Part shown: piece by piece, positions 62,101-64,000 of the stretch
Numbering within the stretch: the stretch's first letter is position 1
Layout: every line of letters starts with the position of its first letter
Source of the DNA: Clostridium drakei
GTDB taxonomy: Bacteria; Bacillota; Clostridia; Clostridiales; Clostridiaceae
Length of the DNA stretch: 64,000 bases
NCBI RefSeq assembly: GCF_000633595.2
Contig: NZ_JIBU02000008.1
Coordinates: 124,001 to 188,000 of the forward strand
Direction of reading: 5' to 3'
Notes under the pieces: generated by a model
The model's input: only the letters and a program-made list of their open reading frames with translations
Databases searched by the model: none
What the model was told of the DNA's origin: nothing
Translations under genes and position numbers: made by a program

Positions 62101-62913
62101 TTATGATAAAAATAAAGCGTTAATTTCATTTTCATAGCCATATTTTTTTAGAAATTCTATTACAGCTATTTCAAATATTTCTCTTTGGCTTATATTTTTT
62201 TCTTTGCTGAATTCTTTAACAAGCTGTGAAAGAGAATGAGACATACATAATGATTTGGTTATGGTAATGCCACCTATAGAATATCTTGGAAGAGTAGAGT
62301 TTGTGCATAAAAGCTCTGCTAGTTTTTCCTTATTTTTATTTATCATTTCAAGCATAGGAAGCAGTGTTTCTAATTTATCTAATTCATTAGGTAGTACGTT
62401 TTCAATTTCACTAGAATGATTATCAAAATTATAGTCTTCTACAGTTTCTTTAAAATCAATGTGTTCTTCAGATGGAAGTTTACCTTTTAAAAGAATATAG
62501 TTATGCTTTTCAGGTGACCATACATAGCCCTTTGATTTCATGTAGGTAGCCATAGCTCTGTGATCAGCCATACCTGATTTTTTAGCTATTTCCAGTGGTT
62601 CAAGTCCAGCATTAAAAAGGGAAATTATTTTTTCTGTTTTGCTGAAGCTTGGAGATTCATAGTCTATATTTGTATTAGAATTAATTTTTTTTGTGTAAAT
62701 TTGTTTTTCAGAATCCCAAAAATAACCTCTTCTTCTCATGTACATATCTAAGGTTCTATAGTTTTTGTGATTAAGTTTAACTGCTAAATCCTCTCTAGTT
62801 ATACCTTGCATGAGGCATTTTTGTATATATTCATCATCATATTCATTTTTTTCTGAATTACTTAAAGCTGCAGCAGATTCTGTAATTCCATTATAAAATT
62901 CCATTAAATTCAC
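62101..62913 (-). CDS. IntB partner protein Acc, copy 3 (270 aa)
   Basis: The start follows AACAAGGAGTGAATTTA on the minus strand. It is a diverged relative of 35332 and 49389 that keeps both internal units (TLDMYMRRRGYFWD and AMATYMKSKGYVWS with HNY) and the C-terminal region (LVKEFSKEKNISQREIFEIA). It is the most distant of the three copies. The conserved unit pattern across this distance argues for real function. It lies 9 bases after IntB. Confidence 0.68.
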   Translation of the reverse strand: MNLMEFYNGITESAAALSNSEKNEYDDEYIQKCLMQGITREDLAVKLNHKNYRTLDMYMRRRGYFWDSEKQIYTKKINSNTNIDYESPSFSKTEKIISLFNAGLEPLEIAKKSGMADHRAMATYMKSKGYVWSPEKHNYILLKGKLPSEEHIDFKETVEDYNFDNHSSEIENVLPNELDKLETLLPMLEMINKNKEKLAELLCTNSTLPRYSIGGITITKSLCMSHSLSQLVKEFSKEKNISQREIFEIAVIEFLKKYGYENEINALFLS

Positions 62914-62922
62914 TCCTTGTTG

Positions 62923-63783
62923 TTATAAAACATTTATACATTTATTTAAATCATCAAAATTGGCATGAGTATATATAGATGTAACCTTTAAATTAGAGTG
63001 CCCTAAAAGTTTTTGAACGTAAACAAGGTTAACTCCATTTTTAATTAAGTTGGATGCAAAACTGTGTCTAAGTATATGAGCACTTATATGTTTTTCCCAT
63101 CCAAGATTTTTTGCAGTATCATTTAAAATTCTGTTTACATAAGCTGCACTTAAGCTTCCAGATTTTTCTGTAGCAAAAAAATAATTATTTTTTGTTGAGC
63201 AATCATATGTTTTTGCATAGCTTTGCAATATGGATAGTAAATGTATATTAATAGGTATATTTCTATTTTTAGAACCTTTACCATTTATTACATGTATAAT
63301 TTTATTTTTAATATCAACATCTTCCACTTTTAAATTCAAACATTCACTAATTCTAAGTCCTGTATAAAAAAGTGTTTGTGCAACAGTTTTAACTATTGGA
63401 TGTTCAATTGCATTTATAAGAGTACGTGCTTCTTCCATTGACAAAAAGGTTCTTTCTTTTCTTTGGATTTTTATAGGTTCTATAGACATAGCTATATTTA
63501 AATTACAAAGATTATTTTTATATAAGTAATTCCAGAAAGACCTAAGAGTATAAAGTTGCCTGCTTCTACTAGCTGAAGATAGCTTTTTCAATTTTAGCTG
63601 GTATAGGTAGTCATCTATATCTACATTTTTTACTTCATTTATATAAACAGCACAATTATATTTTAATTCTAGAAAATGCTCAAAGGCTGTTAAATCTGAA
63701 GTATAGGATTTTATAGTTTCTTTGCTTTTATTTGTTATAGTAATATGGTAAATGAATTTTTTTATTCCATTATTTAACAGCAT
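62923..63783 (-). CDS. Tyrosine recombinase IntB, copy 3 (286 aa)
   Basis: The start follows AAAGGAGGTATATC on the minus strand. The active residues are present: TGLRISEC, NGKGSKNR, HILRHSF, GHSNLKVT and IYTHAN, where Y is the nucleophile. It is more diverged than the two plus-strand IntB copies. It forms a tight pair with Acc and has its own strong promoter upstream. Together with cassette C it makes the inverted IntB-Acc-cassette set. Confidence 0.9.
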   Translation of the reverse strand: MLLNNGIKKFIYHITITNKSKETIKSYTSDLTAFEHFLELKYNCAVYINEVKNVDIDDYLYQLKLKKLSSASRSRQLYTLRSFWNYLYKNNLCNLNIAMSIEPIKIQRKERTFLSMEEARTLINAIEHPIVKTVAQTLFYTGLRISECLNLKVEDVDIKNKIIHVINGKGSKNRNIPINIHLLSILQSYAKTYDCSTKNNYFFATEKSGSLSAAYVNRILNDTAKNLGWEKHISAHILRHSFASNLIKNGVNLVYVQKLLGHSNLKVTSIYTHANFDDLNKCINVL

Positions 63784-63846
63784 GATATACCTCCTTTGTA
63801 GTAAAATGAAGAAATATGTAAAATATTAGACAATATGCACATGAAT

Positions 63847-63875
63847 ATAATATCTTTATGGTATAATTTTGTCAA
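63847..63875 (-). promoter_or_regulatory. Promoter of the inverted IntB-Acc operon
   Basis: On the minus strand TTGACA (63875-63870) and TATTAT (63852-63847) are separated by exactly 17 bases, about 65 bases before the IntB start. The remaining bases to 64000 are AT-rich with no gene seen. Confidence 0.75.
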
Positions 63876-64000
63876 TTATCCAATTAGTATTATGCATGTT
63901 ATTTACAATATGTTTATAATATTTTTTACTTAATTAATTATATTATTCTTATAATATAAATAGTGTAAAAATTTCCAGCTATAAGGTTGTTTTTTTATTA

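Larger units (their letters stand above)
57841..64000 (-). mobile_element. Inverted unit: IntB, Acc, cassette C, membrane protein (minus strand)
   Basis: Read on the minus strand the order is IntB (63783-62923), Acc (62913-62101), AT-rich gap, dyad, cassette C, 3' flank, small membrane protein and terminator. This is the right half of one unit joined to the left part of the next, as in the plus-strand array. It meets the plus-strand array head to head at about 57.84 kb, an apparent inversion joint. Confidence 0.5.

Overview
The window is AT-rich and reads like a chromosome segment of Clostridium or a close relative. Its genes start with strong AGGAGG-type sites, it has a YtaF-type sporulation membrane protein, a KimA/YdaO-type transporter, and three secreted proteins with N-terminal CWB2 (PF04122-type) cell-wall-binding repeats. 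No rRNA, tRNA or CRISPR array was recognised.

Layout. (1) 1-4.1 kb is ordinary chromosome: the 3' end of ytaF, a KimA-like permease, a small conserved protein and a TtcA-like PP-loop enzyme. (2) 4.2-14.4 kb is a cell-surface locus: a 1104-aa CWB2 plus Ig-like protein, a 350-aa CWB2-only protein, a 1353-aa CWB2 plus Ig-like protein, and a small secreted protein (13715-14383). That small protein has the N-terminal domain of the next gene product and the C-terminal domain of the previous one. (3) 14411-19030 encodes a 1539-aa secreted S-layer-like protein. Its residues 1-150 look like a constant head. From the junction 'SAI' (14861) onward it is a long string of SbsA-type Ig-like units. (4) 19-57.8 kb holds repeated mobile modules. 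Each module starts with an S-layer 3' cassette. After the cassette come a conserved 3' flank and terminator, a 120-aa single-pass membrane protein, a ~201-aa protein, a 119-aa protein, tyrosine recombinase 'IntA', a tiny hydrophobic protein, DUF960-like and accessory genes, a DUF927 helicase-like protein, tyrosine recombinase 'IntB', a ~250-aa partner protein 'Acc', a variable cargo gene (HEPN/MNT pair or Rpn-type nuclease), a terminator and an inverted repeat. The next cassette follows. (5) 57.8-64 kb is a partial module in the opposite orientation, with IntB and Acc followed by a cassette on the minus strand.

The main finding is that only one cassette (14411-19030) is fused to a start codon, signal peptide and head. 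The other three (37.2-41.2, 51.5-55.1 and 61.8-58.6 kb, the last inverted) are open for about 1070-1340 codons but begin at the same junction (AGTGCTATTA, protein SAI) without a promoter, start or signal peptide of their own. Each is preceded by IntB, Acc and a dyad containing AGTACAA. I read this as a surface-antigen cassette system. Either mobile elements have repeatedly integrated inside an S-layer gene, each bringing a new 3' end and displacing the old one, or the cassettes are shuffled into the single expression site by the recombinases or by homologous recombination. The sequence shows the architecture; switching itself is inferred.

Supporting evidence includes truncated genes and cassette tails left as scars (56.7-57.8 kb), a small IntA remnant and an Rpn remnant in the cargo slot, and two small genes whose ATG appears as ATA. 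Unit 1 also carries extra cargo: two XRE regulators (one with a 27-bp palindrome inside its promoter), a secreted protein with a degenerate M28 fold and an intact HEFNH zinc motif, RepL-like replication-type genes and an acidic repeat protein.
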